Positions 9,091 through 18,437 of a stretch of 64,000 bases of DNA are shown here, one piece after another (positions within the stretch are counted from its first letter, which is position 1; every line of letters starts with the position of its first letter). The DNA comes from JASTVH01 sp042862465. Lineage in GTDB: Bacteria; Pseudomonadota; Gammaproteobacteria; Pseudomonadales; Oleiphilaceae. A program made the translations under genes and the position numbers. The notes under the pieces are model-generated. The model was given only the letters and a program-made list of their open reading frames with translations. It made no database searches and was not told the origin of the DNA. The DNA is taken from contig JASTVH010000001.1 of the NCBI GenBank assembly GCA_042862465.1, positions 558,001 to 622,000 on the forward strand, read 5' to 3'.

Positions 9091-11367
9091 TCAGGCGATG
9101 GAGCGAACATTGTCGCGCCCGTGGCTTTGCTGGTTTTTCTCGCGCCACTGGTTCACCGCGTCGAGGAATTCGTCCCCCCAGTGCCGGATGTCGTAACGGC
9201 AGACGGTGTCGTAGGCTTCCGCCATGCGCCGGCGGGCATCGGTGCGTGGTAGCGCGAGGGCGCGATAGCAGGTATGGGCCATTTCCCGGGGATCGTGAGG
9301 GTTGGTGAGGATGGCCCCGCGCAGTTCGGCGGCGGCACCGGCAAACTCGGAGAGCACCAGCACACCCCGGCCCTCGGTCAGCCCCTGGGTGGCCACATAT
9401 TCCTTGGCCACCAGGTTGAGCCCGTCGCGCAGGGGGGTGATCCACATGACGTCAGCCATGGCGTAGTAGGCCACCAGTTCCTCGAACGGCAATCCGCGAA
9501 AGAAGAATTGCACCGGCGTCCAGCCCACTTTGGCGAAGCAACCGTTGATCCGGCCGACCGCCTGTTCGATTTCACTCTGCAGTTCTCGATAGATGGTCAT
9601 CTCCCGGGCGGCTGGCACACAGACCAGCATCAACGTGGCGCGGCCGGCCAGCTCGGGGTGATCGGTGAGCAGCTGCTCGTAAGCCTGCAGTTTCTCCAGG
9701 ATGCCCTTGGTGTAGTCGAGCCTCTCCACCGATAGCACCAGCCGGGTAGTGCCCAGGTCCTCGCGCAGCGTGCTCATGTGTTGCTGCACCGACTCCAGTT
9801 CCAGGGACTGGCGAACACGGTCCACATCCAGTCCCACCGGGTGGGCGCCCAGGCCGATCAGGCGGCCGTTCACTTCTATCTCGGTGGTCATTTCATCCAG
9901 GCCCACGGCGCAGCCATAGGTCAGAAAACGGGGCGCGCACCCGGTGCGCTGGGTGACCTTCACGGGCGTGACGCCTCGCACCACGTCCACGAAGTTTTCC
10001 GCCTGTCGGGGAATGTGAAAGCCGATGTAGTCGCACTGCAGCAGGCTGCCGACGATCTCCCGGCGCCATGGCAACACGTTGAACACGTCTGCGGACGGGA
10101 AATAGGTGTGGTGGAAGAAGGCAATGGTCAGGTCCGGGCGCAGGTCGCGCAGGAACGCGGGGACCATCCACAGGTTGTAGTCGTGGATCCAGACCGTGGC
10201 GTTTTTGGCCGCCTCAGCCGCGGTGCGCTCGGCGAACAGGCGATTGACCTTGAGGAACACCTGCCAGTGCTCCTCGTGGAAGCTGGCCCGTTCCCAGAAT
10301 GTGTGTAGCGTGGGCCAGAAGGCTTCTTTGGAGAACCGCTTGTAGAAAATGTCCACATCGTTCTTGCGTAACGGCACCCGCGCCGCCACCAGGTTGGGGT
10401 AACTTTTCGGGTCCACTTCGGTGTGGGTTTCGAACGGCCCCAGATGGGGCTCGTCCACGGACCAGGCGACCCAGGAGCCGGCGGTACCGTTGGCAAAGAA
10501 GCTCAGCAGTGTGGGAATGATGCCGTTGGGGGAGGTATGGCGGCGGCGAACGCGCTGGCCCTGTTCCACCGCCTCCTCGTAGGGCAGGCGGTGATAGACG
10601 ATCACCAGATCGGACTGGCCGGCTTCCAGCAGATCCGGATGCTCGGCGGCAATGCCATTGGGGCCAAGGAAACCAAAATAACCCAGAGCCTGCAGTATGC
10701 CACCACAGCCACTCAGACGGGCATGATAGACCCGTGCCCGGCTTTCGGTGGCATCGAGCAGCGCGGGTTCCGATTCGCCAACACAGACCCCGAGGAACCC
10801 CTGTTCGTACATCGACAGGTCGTTGAGCGTATCCCCAGCGACCAGCACCGCTTCCGGGTCTATCCCCAAATGATTCACCAATTGGCGCAGAGTGCTGCCC
10901 TTATTGATACCCCGGGGCAGAATATCGAGGTATTGGCCGGCGGAAAACAGCACGTCGCAGTCCAGCCGGGTGGCCAGACTGTGGATTTCATCGGTGACCT
11001 GTTCCGGCGTGCACAGATAGGAACAGCGCCGCGCTTGTGGCACCTCCTGGCGCTCCAGTCCTTCCATGTCCGCCAGGGCTTCCTCCACGATACGTTCCCC
11101 CGGCCACAGCAGATCGATACGGCTCTGTAGCGGTTGTACTGGGTCCTGGTTGGCGCCGTCCACCACGGTACAGCCGACATCGCAGATGATGTAGTCCGGT
11201 TCGGGAATCGTCGGGTCGGACAGCAGGGGCAGCACAGATTCCAGCCCGCGTCCGGTCACGAAAACCAGCTGCATGTCGGGGTGAGCGGTGATGAGCTGAT
11301 AGAGCTTCAGGCGGCTTTGAGGATCGCCGGCGAGGAAAGTGCCATCGAGGTCGGTTGCCAGTAACAC
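9091..11367 (-). CDS. ggpPS: Bifunctional glucosylglycerol-phosphate synthase/phosphatase (GgpPS)
   Basis: A 758-residue two-domain enzyme. The N-terminal HAD phosphatase (about 1-250) opens with LATDLDGTFL and contains VFVTGRG and AGDTLNDLSMY. The GT20 synthase (about 265-745) shows WIHDYNLWMVPAF, FFHHTYFPS, VERLDYTKGI, TPLRDGLNLVAKEY and LSEFAGAAAEL. HAD-first, GT20-second order is known from GgpPS of Azotobacter and Stenotrophomonas, which make the osmolyte 2-O-glucosylglycerol from ADP-glucose and glycerol 3-phosphate; trehalose synthesis is the alternative reading of GT20. The roughly 300 bp upstream is AT-richer and probably holds an osmotically controlled promoter, but I cannot place it confidently. 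Confidence 0.87.
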   Translation of the reverse strand: MLLATDLDGTFLAGDPQSRLKLYQLITAHPDMQLVFVTGRGLESVLPLLSDPTIPEPDYIICDVGCTVVDGANQDPVQPLQSRIDLLWPGERIVEEALADMEGLERQEVPQARRCSYLCTPEQVTDEIHSLATRLDCDVLFSAGQYLDILPRGINKGSTLRQLVNHLGIDPEAVLVAGDTLNDLSMYEQGFLGVCVGESEPALLDATESRARVYHARLSGCGGILQALGYFGFLGPNGIAAEHPDLLEAGQSDLVIVYHRLPYEEAVEQGQRVRRRHTSPNGIIPTLLSFFANGTAGSWVAWSVDEPHLGPFETHTEVDPKSYPNLVAARVPLRKNDVDIFYKRFSKEAFWPTLHTFWERASFHEEHWQVFLKVNRLFAERTAAEAAKNATVWIHDYNLWMVPAFLRDLRPDLTIAFFHHTYFPSADVFNVLPWRREIVGSLLQCDYIGFHIPRQAENFVDVVRGVTPVKVTQRTGCAPRFLTYGCAVGLDEMTTEIEVNGRLIGLGAHPVGLDVDRVRQSLELESVQQHMSTLREDLGTTRLVLSVERLDYTKGILEKLQAYEQLLTDHPELAGRATLMLVCVPAAREMTIYRELQSEIEQAVGRINGCFAKVGWTPVQFFFRGLPFEELVAYYAMADVMWITPLRDGLNLVAKEYVATQGLTEGRGVLVLSEFAGAAAELRGAILTNPHDPREMAHTCYRALALPRTDARRRMAEAYDTVCRYDIRHWGDEFLDAVNQWREKNQQSHGRDNVRSIA

Positions 11368-11664
11368 GGTGTGCTCCTTGGTGTTTGCAACCGCGGAGTG
11401 GCACCGGCGTGGTCAGGTTTTAGGCGGCCAGAATGCCGGCGCAACTCTGCATTCGGTCTGTACGGATGCCTGGCGGTTGCACAAAGAATGAGCTTGCCCT
11501 GTGGACTGAGCAGGTACTGTGCCGGAGAAGGGGTAAAGCTATTTAAAAACAATAGGGTAGATTGGCTTTTGGGGCGAGGCGAGAGAAGGGTGCGGCTCGC
11601 ATTAGCGCTCTGGCGTGGACTATGACGGTGCGTGGCCGCGAACGATGATCGATTTTGGGGCAGT

Positions 11665-11916
11665 CTATTCCTCTTCGTCGTTGCTTCCCTGGTAGCGCTT
11701 GAGGCGGGCTTTGAGCTTTTGCGCGTCAGAGAAATCGAATCCGGTGTCTTCGGATAGCTGATCGGGATCGAAGCGTATACCGCAGCCGGCTTTGACGATG
11801 GGGGCTTCGGGGGCGGTTCCGGGAGCTTTGCTGCTGTCTTCTTCGTCGGCGGCCATGGGGCGTGTATCCGCTGTGGTGAAGTGCTTATTGTGCAACAGAC
11901 CGTGGAGGAGCGCCAC
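11665..11916 (-). CDS. Small acidic hypothetical protein
   Basis: An 83-residue ORF from a GTG start, with an in-frame ATG at 11856 giving a 63-residue alternative. Neither start has a convincing Shine-Dalgarno. The C-terminal half is charged (FDFSDAQKLKARLKRYQG followed by an acidic tail). No family is recognised. It is divergent from the GNAT gene and about 300 bp upstream of ggpPS, reading in the same direction, so co-transcription is possible but unproven. Confidence 0.45.
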   Translation of the reverse strand: MALLHGLLHNKHFTTADTRPMAADEEDSSKAPGTAPEAPIVKAGCGIRFDPDQLSEDTGFDFSDAQKLKARLKRYQGSNDEEE

Positions 11917-12030
11917 GTGCGGTTTTCCGGAACATGACAGCCTGTTTATGGGGGATGAAAGTGGGGCGAGTCAATCCCATGCTTAATGTGTGAGGACAGC
12001 AAATCGTCGTCCAGGAAAGGGGCCGGAGCC

Positions 12031-12462
12031 ATGATTGAGCTTGTTGCCGCATCGGATACGTTTTTCCAGTTTGCCGAAACCCTCGTGGTCAGCCATCTGA
12101 CCCCGTTTTATCAGGCCAGTGGTGTCGACTGGTCACCGGCGCAATTCCGGGAACACTGGGCCCACTCCCAGAATTTCATGTTGCATGTCGATCACGCTGT
12201 TGTGGGCTTTGTCTCGTTGATGTTTACACCCCGAGTACTGACTATTCGCGACATCGAGTTGGCCAGCCGCTATCAGCGGCAGGGTATTGGTCGCTGGACT
12301 GTAGGCCGGTTGGAACAGTGGGCCGCGGAACAGGACAGGGAGCGTATCAGGGCGAACGTGTTGTCATCGAATCCGGCTCGACTTTTCTACGAACGTCTGG
12401 GCTTTGAGCCGATAGGGAAAGATGACGATATTGTGCAGCTGGAAAAAGTGGTTAAAGCCTGA
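12031..12462 (+). CDS. GNAT family N-acetyltransferase
   Basis: A 143-residue acetyltransferase. The ATG at 12031 has GGAG six bases upstream and begins the GNAT fold; the frame runs upstream to 11986 without such support. The acetyl-CoA pyrophosphate loop is ELASRYQRQGIGRWTV (Q/RxxGxG/A), and the C-terminal SSNPARLFYERLGFEP is the usual beta-5/alpha-4 region. Substrate unknown. It is a single-gene unit ended by a hairpin at 12474-12506. Confidence 0.87.
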   Translation: MIELVAASDTFFQFAETLVVSHLTPFYQASGVDWSPAQFREHWAHSQNFMLHVDHAVVGFVSLMFTPRVLTIRDIELASRYQRQGIGRWTVGRLEQWAAEQDRERIRANVLSSNPARLFYERLGFEPIGKDDDIVQLEKVVKA

Positions 12463-12473
12463 GACACAGGAAA

Positions 12474-12506
12474 ACGGCGCCCGGTGTGAAGAACCCCGGA
12501 CGCCGT
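12474..12506. terminator. Stem-loop between GNAT and FTR1 genes
   Basis: Arms ACGGCG...CCGG and CCGG...CGCCGT pair with one internal mismatch across an 11-base loop. It starts 12 bp after the GNAT stop and lies 12 bp from the end of the convergent iron permease gene, so it probably serves both strands. Confidence 0.6.
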
Positions 12507-12517
12507 ATTGCAGATCC

Positions 12518-13339
12518 TCAGGCTGTCTGAGGCGCGCCCGAGGGGCGACGGCGGACCCAGCGCATGCCGGATCCGATCAGCACCAATGTTGCCACGTAGA
12601 AGATCAGCTGGATTTCCGTGGGTCGAGACTGATAGCCCACCAGGATGTGCAGCAACTGACCGACGACGGAACGCTCAGAGAGGATGTCGCCGGTATCCCA
12701 GAGCGGCGCCTGGCTCGGCAGAAGACCTGCCTGGCTCAGGTAGCCGGACGCAGAGGCCGCCAGTCCGGCCGCCAGCAACAGGATCAGCCAACCGGTCACC
12801 CGGAACAGCCACTGGGTAGGGATTCGCAGCAGGCCGGCATAGAGCAGACTGCCAACCAGCACGCCGCCAACGACACCCAAGGCACCACCGGCCACCATGG
12901 AGCCGGCCGTATTGCCACCGGCCGCCATGCCATACATGAACAGGACCACTTCTGACCCCTCACGCAGTACCGCAAGGCCGGACGCCACGGCCAGGAAGTA
13001 CAGGGGCAGGGAGCCATCGGTGATGCGGGCACTGACATTGCGCAGATGCGCTACCAGTTCCTTGGCGTGACGGGACATCCATATGTTGTGCCAGGCAAGC
13101 ATGGCCACGGCGCTCAGCAGAATCCCGGCATTAAACAGTTCCTGGCCGGTGCCCTCAAAGGCGCCAGCAATGACACCGGCGAAATAGGCGACCACCAGGG
13201 CACCCAGAATCCCCGCCAGCAGACCGCCGCTGATCCACCGTTTGCGGCCTGGCAGGCCCCGGGTTGCAGCGAGCAGTACCGAAACGATCAGGGACGCTTC
13301 GAGTACCTCGCGAAAAACGATTACGGCAGAACTCAGCAT
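12518..13339 (-). CDS. FTR1/EfeU-type iron permease
   Basis: A 273-residue, seven-helix inner-membrane protein. The two REXXE iron-relay motifs are REVLE at 10-14 and REGSE at 126-130, which define the FTR1 family. It imports iron, classically paired with an oxidase partner (EfeO/EfeB in bacteria). Here the gene just upstream encodes a small periplasmic cupredoxin-like protein, and no DyP peroxidase (EfeB) or M75 peptidase-like EfeO domain is present. The ATG at 13339 is 13 bp after the cupredoxin gene stop, consistent with an operon. Confidence 0.9.
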   Translation of the reverse strand: MLSSAVIVFREVLEASLIVSVLLAATRGLPGRKRWISGGLLAGILGALVVAYFAGVIAGAFEGTGQELFNAGILLSAVAMLAWHNIWMSRHAKELVAHLRNVSARITDGSLPLYFLAVASGLAVLREGSEVVLFMYGMAAGGNTAGSMVAGGALGVVGGVLVGSLLYAGLLRIPTQWLFRVTGWLILLLAAGLAASASGYLSQAGLLPSQAPLWDTGDILSERSVVGQLLHILVGYQSRPTEIQLIFYVATLVLIGSGMRWVRRRPSGAPQTA

Positions 13340-13352
13340 TGCGGAACCTCGC

Positions 13353-13673
13353 TTACTCGACGATCAGTACACCCTGGGCCGTGTCTTCGTTGAACTCACC
13401 CATGAACTCGTAGCGGCCCGGCTTGAAGGGCCCGACGTGAAGGGTGGCACTGGTATTGCCGGGAATGATTCTCTCCACATCGAAGTCTTCGCCCTCGAAT
13501 TCTTCCGGACTGGCGTCTTCGTTGCTGACGACCAGCTTGACCTTCTGCTGCGCCGGGAGCGTCAGTTCGGACGGCTGAAAACGGTGATCCTTGATGGTGA
13601 GGTTGAAGGTGGGGGTGGCCGCCATTGCCGGTAGTGCAACAGCAAGCAGGGAAGAGAGGAACAATCGCTTCAT
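13353..13673 (-). CDS. Periplasmic cupredoxin-like protein, partner of FTR1
   Basis: A 106-residue exported protein from the ATG at 13673, which has AAGG upstream; the longer frame to 13697 is less likely. A signal peptide (about 1-18, ending PAMAA) precedes a single beta-sandwich with the spacing of the EfeO N-terminal cupredoxin domain (FNLTIKDHRFQPSELTLPAQ ... GRYEFMGEF). A classical blue-copper His-Cys-His-Met set is not evident; Glu/Asp-rich EDASPEEFEGEDFD could bind a metal. It probably delivers iron to FTR1 or oxidises it. Confidence 0.82.
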   Translation of the reverse strand: MKRLFLSSLLAVALPAMAATPTFNLTIKDHRFQPSELTLPAQQKVKLVVSNEDASPEEFEGEDFDVERIIPGNTSATLHVGPFKPGRYEFMGEFNEDTAQGVLIVE

Positions 13674-13693
13674 GGCAATACCTTCGGTAGATC

Positions 13694-13712
13694 TCAAATA
13701 GGAATCATTAAC
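13694..13712 (-). promoter_or_regulatory. Possible Fur-like box upstream of the cupredoxin-FTR1 operon
   Basis: On the minus strand this 19-mer matches the classical Fur consensus at about 11 of 19 positions, mostly in the left half (TTAATGAT). It lies 20-40 bp upstream of the cupredoxin start. The match is weak and rests mainly on the iron-transport context. Confidence 0.25.
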
Positions 13713-13815
13713 ATACGCGTTTGTAATGCATTATTCAATGACATGGATCAAGCAACCCGGCTTGAAGGCTATTACGGTTGCGCAATGAGGCGGTGTGCCT
13801 TTCAAGCGGGTGAGA

Positions 13816-16017
13816 TCAGCCCGCCAGGCCACTGGCCGCCTGGATCGAAGCCTTTTGAAGCTGCTCCAGAGGGACCGGCTGTTCCTGGTAATACAGGCGA
13901 TTCACCATTTCCGCAAGATCCAGCAGGGCGCGGGCGTCAGGATACCGATGGGTGACTCTTTGACTCCAGTCCATAATGGGCTCACCCGGGGCGCGGGGGA
14001 TATCGTGGCTGCGCGACATGCGCTGCAGCTGGTAAAGATAGAAACGGGCCGCGGCCCGCGGATCGGCAGGGCGATAGTGATGAATACGCCAGCGTGCCAG
14101 AACGCGCAAGAGGCGAGGCTGCCAGCGGTCGCGGGTGGCAAACAGGGCTGCTGCCGCCACCGCCAGTGTGACCAGAAGGGGCAAGGTGGTCAGGATAAAC
14201 AGTTTGATATAGGCCAGGGCTACGATGGTCGCGGTAAAAAGGGCTTCCCACAGGCTCGCCAGCAGCTTGCGCCAGGTCCACTCGCCGTCGCCCACGGCTT
14301 CCTCCGCACGCCGCAGGTTCTCGACATAATCGTTGATTTGTTGGGCGCTCAGGGTTTGTGTCTGGTCCGTGGGAAGCTGGTAGAAGGCGGTGGGCTCGAA
14401 GGTGATCCAGCCCGCGTCAGGTATCCAGGCTTCCACCCAGGCGTGGCCGTCCAGGGCGCGAATCTCGTAGTAGCCGGTCATGGGGTTTTTCTGGGTGGCG
14501 GAAAAGCCGGTGATGAGCCGAGCCGGAATGCCCTGCGTGCGCAGCATGATCGCCATAGCGCTGGCAAAGTACTCACAGTGGCCGCGGTTCTGCTCGAACA
14601 GGAATTTTGGCAGTGGGGTCACGCCCTGGGATTCAAAAATGGATTCGAAGCTGTACTCGTACTGGGTACGCAGGTGGTGCTCCAGGGCCTGGGCTTTGCG
14701 AAAATCCGAAGTGGCCGAGGTGGTTACCCGTCGGGCCAGCTGGCCAATGCGGGGATCGAGATCTTCGGGTAGCTGCAGATCCGCTTCCCGAGGGCGCGGC
14801 GCGGCGGATACCAGCCGACTCTGAAACCATTCGATGTGGGAATCCACGGTGTAGCGGGTGTCCGGCTGCAGTGGCCCGGGCAGCAGCGGCTGGTCCCATG
14901 CGTCCTGGGCAATCACGGTCGCGGGCAGCCACAGCTCTACCGGTTGGGGCGCTGTGGGCAGAAACGCCGAGAGCCGCTGATTGATGCTGATGACCTGGCG
15001 GAAATTGCCTTCCAACCGGTCCCTCAGGGTGACGTGGCCGAAGTCCACGCGCCGCTTGCGGTAGCGGTTGGTGCTGGAAAACCAGCGGGTGCCATCAAAA
15101 CGGTCAAAGGTGCGCACCTTCAGGTAGCTGCCGTGGGCAGCCCGCATGTAGGCCACGATGCCATTGCTGTTGCGGCTGATATTGCCCTCGCCGCTACCCT
15201 CGCCGCCGGTCTGATCGGTGTCGCCGCCAGGCTGGCGGATGTCGAACTGGTTATCGAAGCCGCCGTACTGGTAGCCTGGTTGTGTCTTCCGTACCCCTGG
15301 TTCGCCTCTGGATTGCGGGCTGCCATCGGAATTCAGGCCGGTGCCGGAATCTTCTCCGGATGCGCCGCGACCCGCTTCCTGTTCCCACTGTTGACTGGTG
15401 TAGTAATCCGGCGACGAGGACTCCTGGCTTCCCAGATTGGCGGCTGGCGGCCGGGGCATCAGCAGATAGATCAATGCCGCGACGAATAGCAGCAGAGCGC
15501 CCACCCGGAATCGTTGCCAGAAGTTGGGCGCGGGCAGGTCTTCGACACTGTCCGGTCGCTGGTCCAGCCAGATCTGGGCGAAACAAAAACTGACCGCGAG
15601 GCCATAAGCGATGAACAGCAGGTAACTGCCGGAGACCGCCTCGGCCGCACCGGCCAGCACAAAAACAAAGGCAATGACGAGTCCGAAATAAAGCTGGCGA
15701 TATTCTCGCAGGATCAGATTCATGGCGAGTTGCGCGGCGAGTAGCAGCGCACCCAGGGCCCAGACCAGAGTCTGGGTGAACAGCAGGAACAGGAAGGCGG
15801 CCAACCCCAGCACAGCCACGCCGTCGGAGAGAGGTTTCAGGGCGTTTTTGCGTTTGCGAGCTGACCAGCCCAGTTGAAGTGTGAGCCATCCCGCCCCCAG
15901 GGTAGCCAGGCCGGCGATAAAACCGGTTGCCGGCGAGGTTTGCGCGCCCACGGCGGCCCCGATCCCGAGGGCCAGCTGAACCCCAAACCAGAGGATGACC
16001 TGATAGTTATTGATCAT
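13816..16017 (-). CDS. tgpA: TgpA-type membrane transglutaminase (DUF3488/DUF4129)
   Basis: A 733-residue inner-membrane protein. Residues 1-190 hold about six membrane helices (DUF3488), followed by a low-complexity Gly/Ser linker (195-285), a periplasmic transglutaminase core, another helix near 600 and a DUF4129-like tail. Catalytic Cys481 (RGHCEYFASA) and His525 (DGHAWVEA) are 44 residues apart, as in Pseudomonas TgpA. The position of the third residue appears to be Glu541 (TFEPTAFY) rather than Asp. It overlaps the DUF58 gene by 11 bp. The moxR-DUF58-tgpA order is conserved in many proteobacteria; the physiological substrate is unknown. Confidence 0.9.
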   Translation of the reverse strand: MINNYQVILWFGVQLALGIGAAVGAQTSPATGFIAGLATLGAGWLTLQLGWSARKRKNALKPLSDGVAVLGLAAFLFLLFTQTLVWALGALLLAAQLAMNLILREYRQLYFGLVIAFVFVLAGAAEAVSGSYLLFIAYGLAVSFCFAQIWLDQRPDSVEDLPAPNFWQRFRVGALLLFVAALIYLLMPRPPAANLGSQESSSPDYYTSQQWEQEAGRGASGEDSGTGLNSDGSPQSRGEPGVRKTQPGYQYGGFDNQFDIRQPGGDTDQTGGEGSGEGNISRNSNGIVAYMRAAHGSYLKVRTFDRFDGTRWFSSTNRYRKRRVDFGHVTLRDRLEGNFRQVISINQRLSAFLPTAPQPVELWLPATVIAQDAWDQPLLPGPLQPDTRYTVDSHIEWFQSRLVSAAPRPREADLQLPEDLDPRIGQLARRVTTSATSDFRKAQALEHHLRTQYEYSFESIFESQGVTPLPKFLFEQNRGHCEYFASAMAIMLRTQGIPARLITGFSATQKNPMTGYYEIRALDGHAWVEAWIPDAGWITFEPTAFYQLPTDQTQTLSAQQINDYVENLRRAEEAVGDGEWTWRKLLASLWEALFTATIVALAYIKLFILTTLPLLVTLAVAAAALFATRDRWQPRLLRVLARWRIHHYRPADPRAAARFYLYQLQRMSRSHDIPRAPGEPIMDWSQRVTHRYPDARALLDLAEMVNRLYYQEQPVPLEQLQKASIQAASGLAG

Positions 16018-17242
16018 GGCCGAACAGCTCCTCCAGATCGCTGTTGCGGTTGACCCACAGTATCTGGTGATCCGGGCCTGCGGGCTGCCAGCCCTCTGCG
16101 TAGCGCCGTACCGGGTAGAGGTAGCTTTCCTCCTGGAAAAGGATATCCAGATGGCCTGTGTCGATGGGGGGCAGGGGCGCGCGCTCGCCTTCGTTTCGCA
16201 GGGTCACCAGCGCATTAACGGTGCCGAACCGCTCACGGGCCTGGGCCACCAGCTGGGCGTAGTCGGGCCCGCCGTCGGCTTTTACCCAGGCCAGGGGCTC
16301 CAGATAGTTGTAGGGGTCTCGGGCCCCTGGCGGCACGGAAAGTTCCAGCGGGTTCAGACCACCCACCACGAGATGCAGCCCAATCTGCTGTTCCACGGCA
16401 TACTCGATCAGCGATGCGGCGATTGTCACCGCTTGTTCAAAGGTGGACATGGGTGCGTCGCCGATCTCGGACTCGGGCCTTCCGTCTATCACCACTAACA
16501 GGTGGGGGCGGTCGTGACTCTCGTATTCGCGGACAATCAACGTCTGGTGGCGGGCCGAGGCAGACCAGTGGATATGCTTGAGGCTGTCACCGAAGCGGTA
16601 TTCACGGACGCCGGCGAACTCGCTGTTAATGTCTGGGCGCGCGGTCTGGTTATAGCCATCCATGGCGGGGATATCCGACCGCAACGCTGGAAAGGCCTCT
16701 ATCTTGAAGGTGCGGGGCATTACCACCAGCTGGCAGGGGGGAGTGGCGCGAACGCGCTCCAGGTGGACAAGGCCGAAGGGCCAGCCGCAGCCCAGCCGAA
16801 TCGAATGAACCGTAAACACACCGCGCCGGTCGCAGGGCTGTTCCCGGGTAAAGCGGATTTCCCGTCGAATGGCCGGGAGACTGGTTAAACAGGGCGCAGC
16901 ATTGACCCTGCAGGGCAGTGTTTCGTGCAGGGTCAGGTGGTATGCAGGCTTGCGGGACGACACCCGGTATTCCAGACGCAGGGTTTTGCCCGCTTGGGCT
17001 GCACCGGATTGTTGGCGTTCGACACGAATACCGCGAATGGCAAGCCAGGGTAATAGCCAGGATATGGCCAGCAGAGCCAATACCAGCGCCAGCAGGCCGT
17101 AAAGCAAATCAAGGCCTCGGTTCCAGGCCACCAGAAAGCTGGCCAGGGCGAGAAACCAGAGAAAACGGTGAGCATTGAAATGTCGTCCCAGCCAATCCAG
17201 CAGGGGTTTAAGCTGGGCGTCGAGATCACCTTGTGCGGCCAT
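16007..17242 (-). CDS. DUF58 domain protein
   Basis: A 411-residue protein with two N-terminal membrane helices (about 27-70) and the DUF58 signature GVREYRFGDSLKHIHWSASARH. DUF58 proteins have a von Willebrand factor A-like fold and typically work with MoxR ATPases. Its ATG overlaps the moxR stop by one base and its end overlaps tgpA by 11 bp, so translation is coupled across all three genes. The specific role is unknown; assembly or activation of a periplasmic or membrane complex is the usual hypothesis. Confidence 0.9.
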   Translation of the reverse strand: MAAQGDLDAQLKPLLDWLGRHFNAHRFLWFLALASFLVAWNRGLDLLYGLLALVLALLAISWLLPWLAIRGIRVERQQSGAAQAGKTLRLEYRVSSRKPAYHLTLHETLPCRVNAAPCLTSLPAIRREIRFTREQPCDRRGVFTVHSIRLGCGWPFGLVHLERVRATPPCQLVVMPRTFKIEAFPALRSDIPAMDGYNQTARPDINSEFAGVREYRFGDSLKHIHWSASARHQTLIVREYESHDRPHLLVVIDGRPESEIGDAPMSTFEQAVTIAASLIEYAVEQQIGLHLVVGGLNPLELSVPPGARDPYNYLEPLAWVKADGGPDYAQLVAQARERFGTVNALVTLRNEGERAPLPPIDTGHLDILFQEESYLYPVRRYAEGWQPAGPDHQILWVNRNSDLEELFGHDQ

Positions 17243-18210
17243 TAGCTGGCAGCCGTCTCGTTGCCCTGGTCGGGGTTATCCGGGACCGGAATGCTGGACT
17301 GAAGTTCGCTCCAGAAGGCCTGGCGTTTATCCGCATGAACCAGAGAGGCATCCCGGAAAATCAGCCGATGAGCCAGGACCGGCTCCAGCAGCCGCTGGAC
17401 CACTTCCGGGGTGACCGCCTTCTTTCCCGTCAGCATGGCCATGGCCCGAGCGGCCCGCATGAGTGCCAGGGAACCCCGTGGACTGGCGCCCATTCGGACC
17501 TGTTTATGTTCCCGGGTCGCGCGGACCAGGGCGCTGATATAACGGACCATCTCCCGAGAGAGGCCGATCTTCTCGCATCGGCCCTGAAGTTTTTTCAAGG
17601 TGTCTTCCGACAAGACCGCTTCCAGCTCGTCCAGGGGATGACCGGATTGCTGGGAAAGCATGATGCGCTGCTCCTGTTCCGCATCCGGGTAACCCAGACT
17701 GATGCGCATGAAAAAACGGTCCAGTTGGGCCTCGGGTAACGGATAGGTGCCGCTGAATTCCACCGGATTCTGGGTGGCGATGACCATGAACGTGTCAGCC
17801 AGGTGATGTGTTTCCCGGTCGATGGTGACGGTCCCTTCCGCCATGGCTTCCAGCAACGCGGACTGAGTACGTGGCGTTGCCCGGTTGATTTCATCCGCGA
17901 GGAGAACGTTGGTGAACACCGGTCCCGGGATGAAATGAAACTGGTGTTCCTCGGAGTTGTATACGCTGATGCCGGTAATGTCTGACGGCATGAGATCCGG
18001 CGTGCATTGCAGGCGACGAAAGTCGAGATGCATCGATTTGGCCAGGGCCCTGGCCAGGGTGGTTTTGCCCAGACCGGGGGCATCCTCAATCAGCAGATGC
18101 CCCCGGCACAGCAGTGTCGTAAGGGTCAGCAGGAGCGATTCCTGACGGCAGTATATGACTTGGGAGAGATTGCGGTAGAGGTCCTGTAGCGGATTGGCGG
18201 GCGCGGACAA
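17242..18210 (-). CDS. MoxR family AAA+ ATPase
   Basis: A 322-residue AAA+ chaperone-like ATPase. Walker A is EDAPGLGKTTLARAL, Walker B is NVLLADEINRATP, and sensor 1 lies in FMVIATQNPVEFSGTYPLPEAQLDRF. I place the start at the TTG at 18210 because AAGGAGGA lies about six bases upstream; the open frame runs to 18246 with no such site. It is first in the operon with DUF58 and tgpA. Confidence 0.93.
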   Translation of the reverse strand: MSAPANPLQDLYRNLSQVIYCRQESLLLTLTTLLCRGHLLIEDAPGLGKTTLARALAKSMHLDFRRLQCTPDLMPSDITGISVYNSEEHQFHFIPGPVFTNVLLADEINRATPRTQSALLEAMAEGTVTIDRETHHLADTFMVIATQNPVEFSGTYPLPEAQLDRFFMRISLGYPDAEQEQRIMLSQQSGHPLDELEAVLSEDTLKKLQGRCEKIGLSREMVRYISALVRATREHKQVRMGASPRGSLALMRAARAMAMLTGKKAVTPEVVQRLLEPVLAHRLIFRDASLVHADKRQAFWSELQSSIPVPDNPDQGNETAAS

Positions 18211-18437
18211 CGGATTCCTCCTTGAAAGGCGGCAGACGATCACCATGGCTTGTGTGGTTCAGTCAGCGAATATAGTTGACCTGAAACGGATCGCAACCTG
18301 ACTCGCCGCCCCGAGTCTGTGAAGGCCAGTTCTGGATTTGCCGGAAAAAAGAGGCGGCGCGTCGCTTCGGTTCGGGCGCAACGGGCAAAGTTTGTTATCG
18401 TCTGGATATCGACAGGGCCAACGAAGGGAGACACAGG

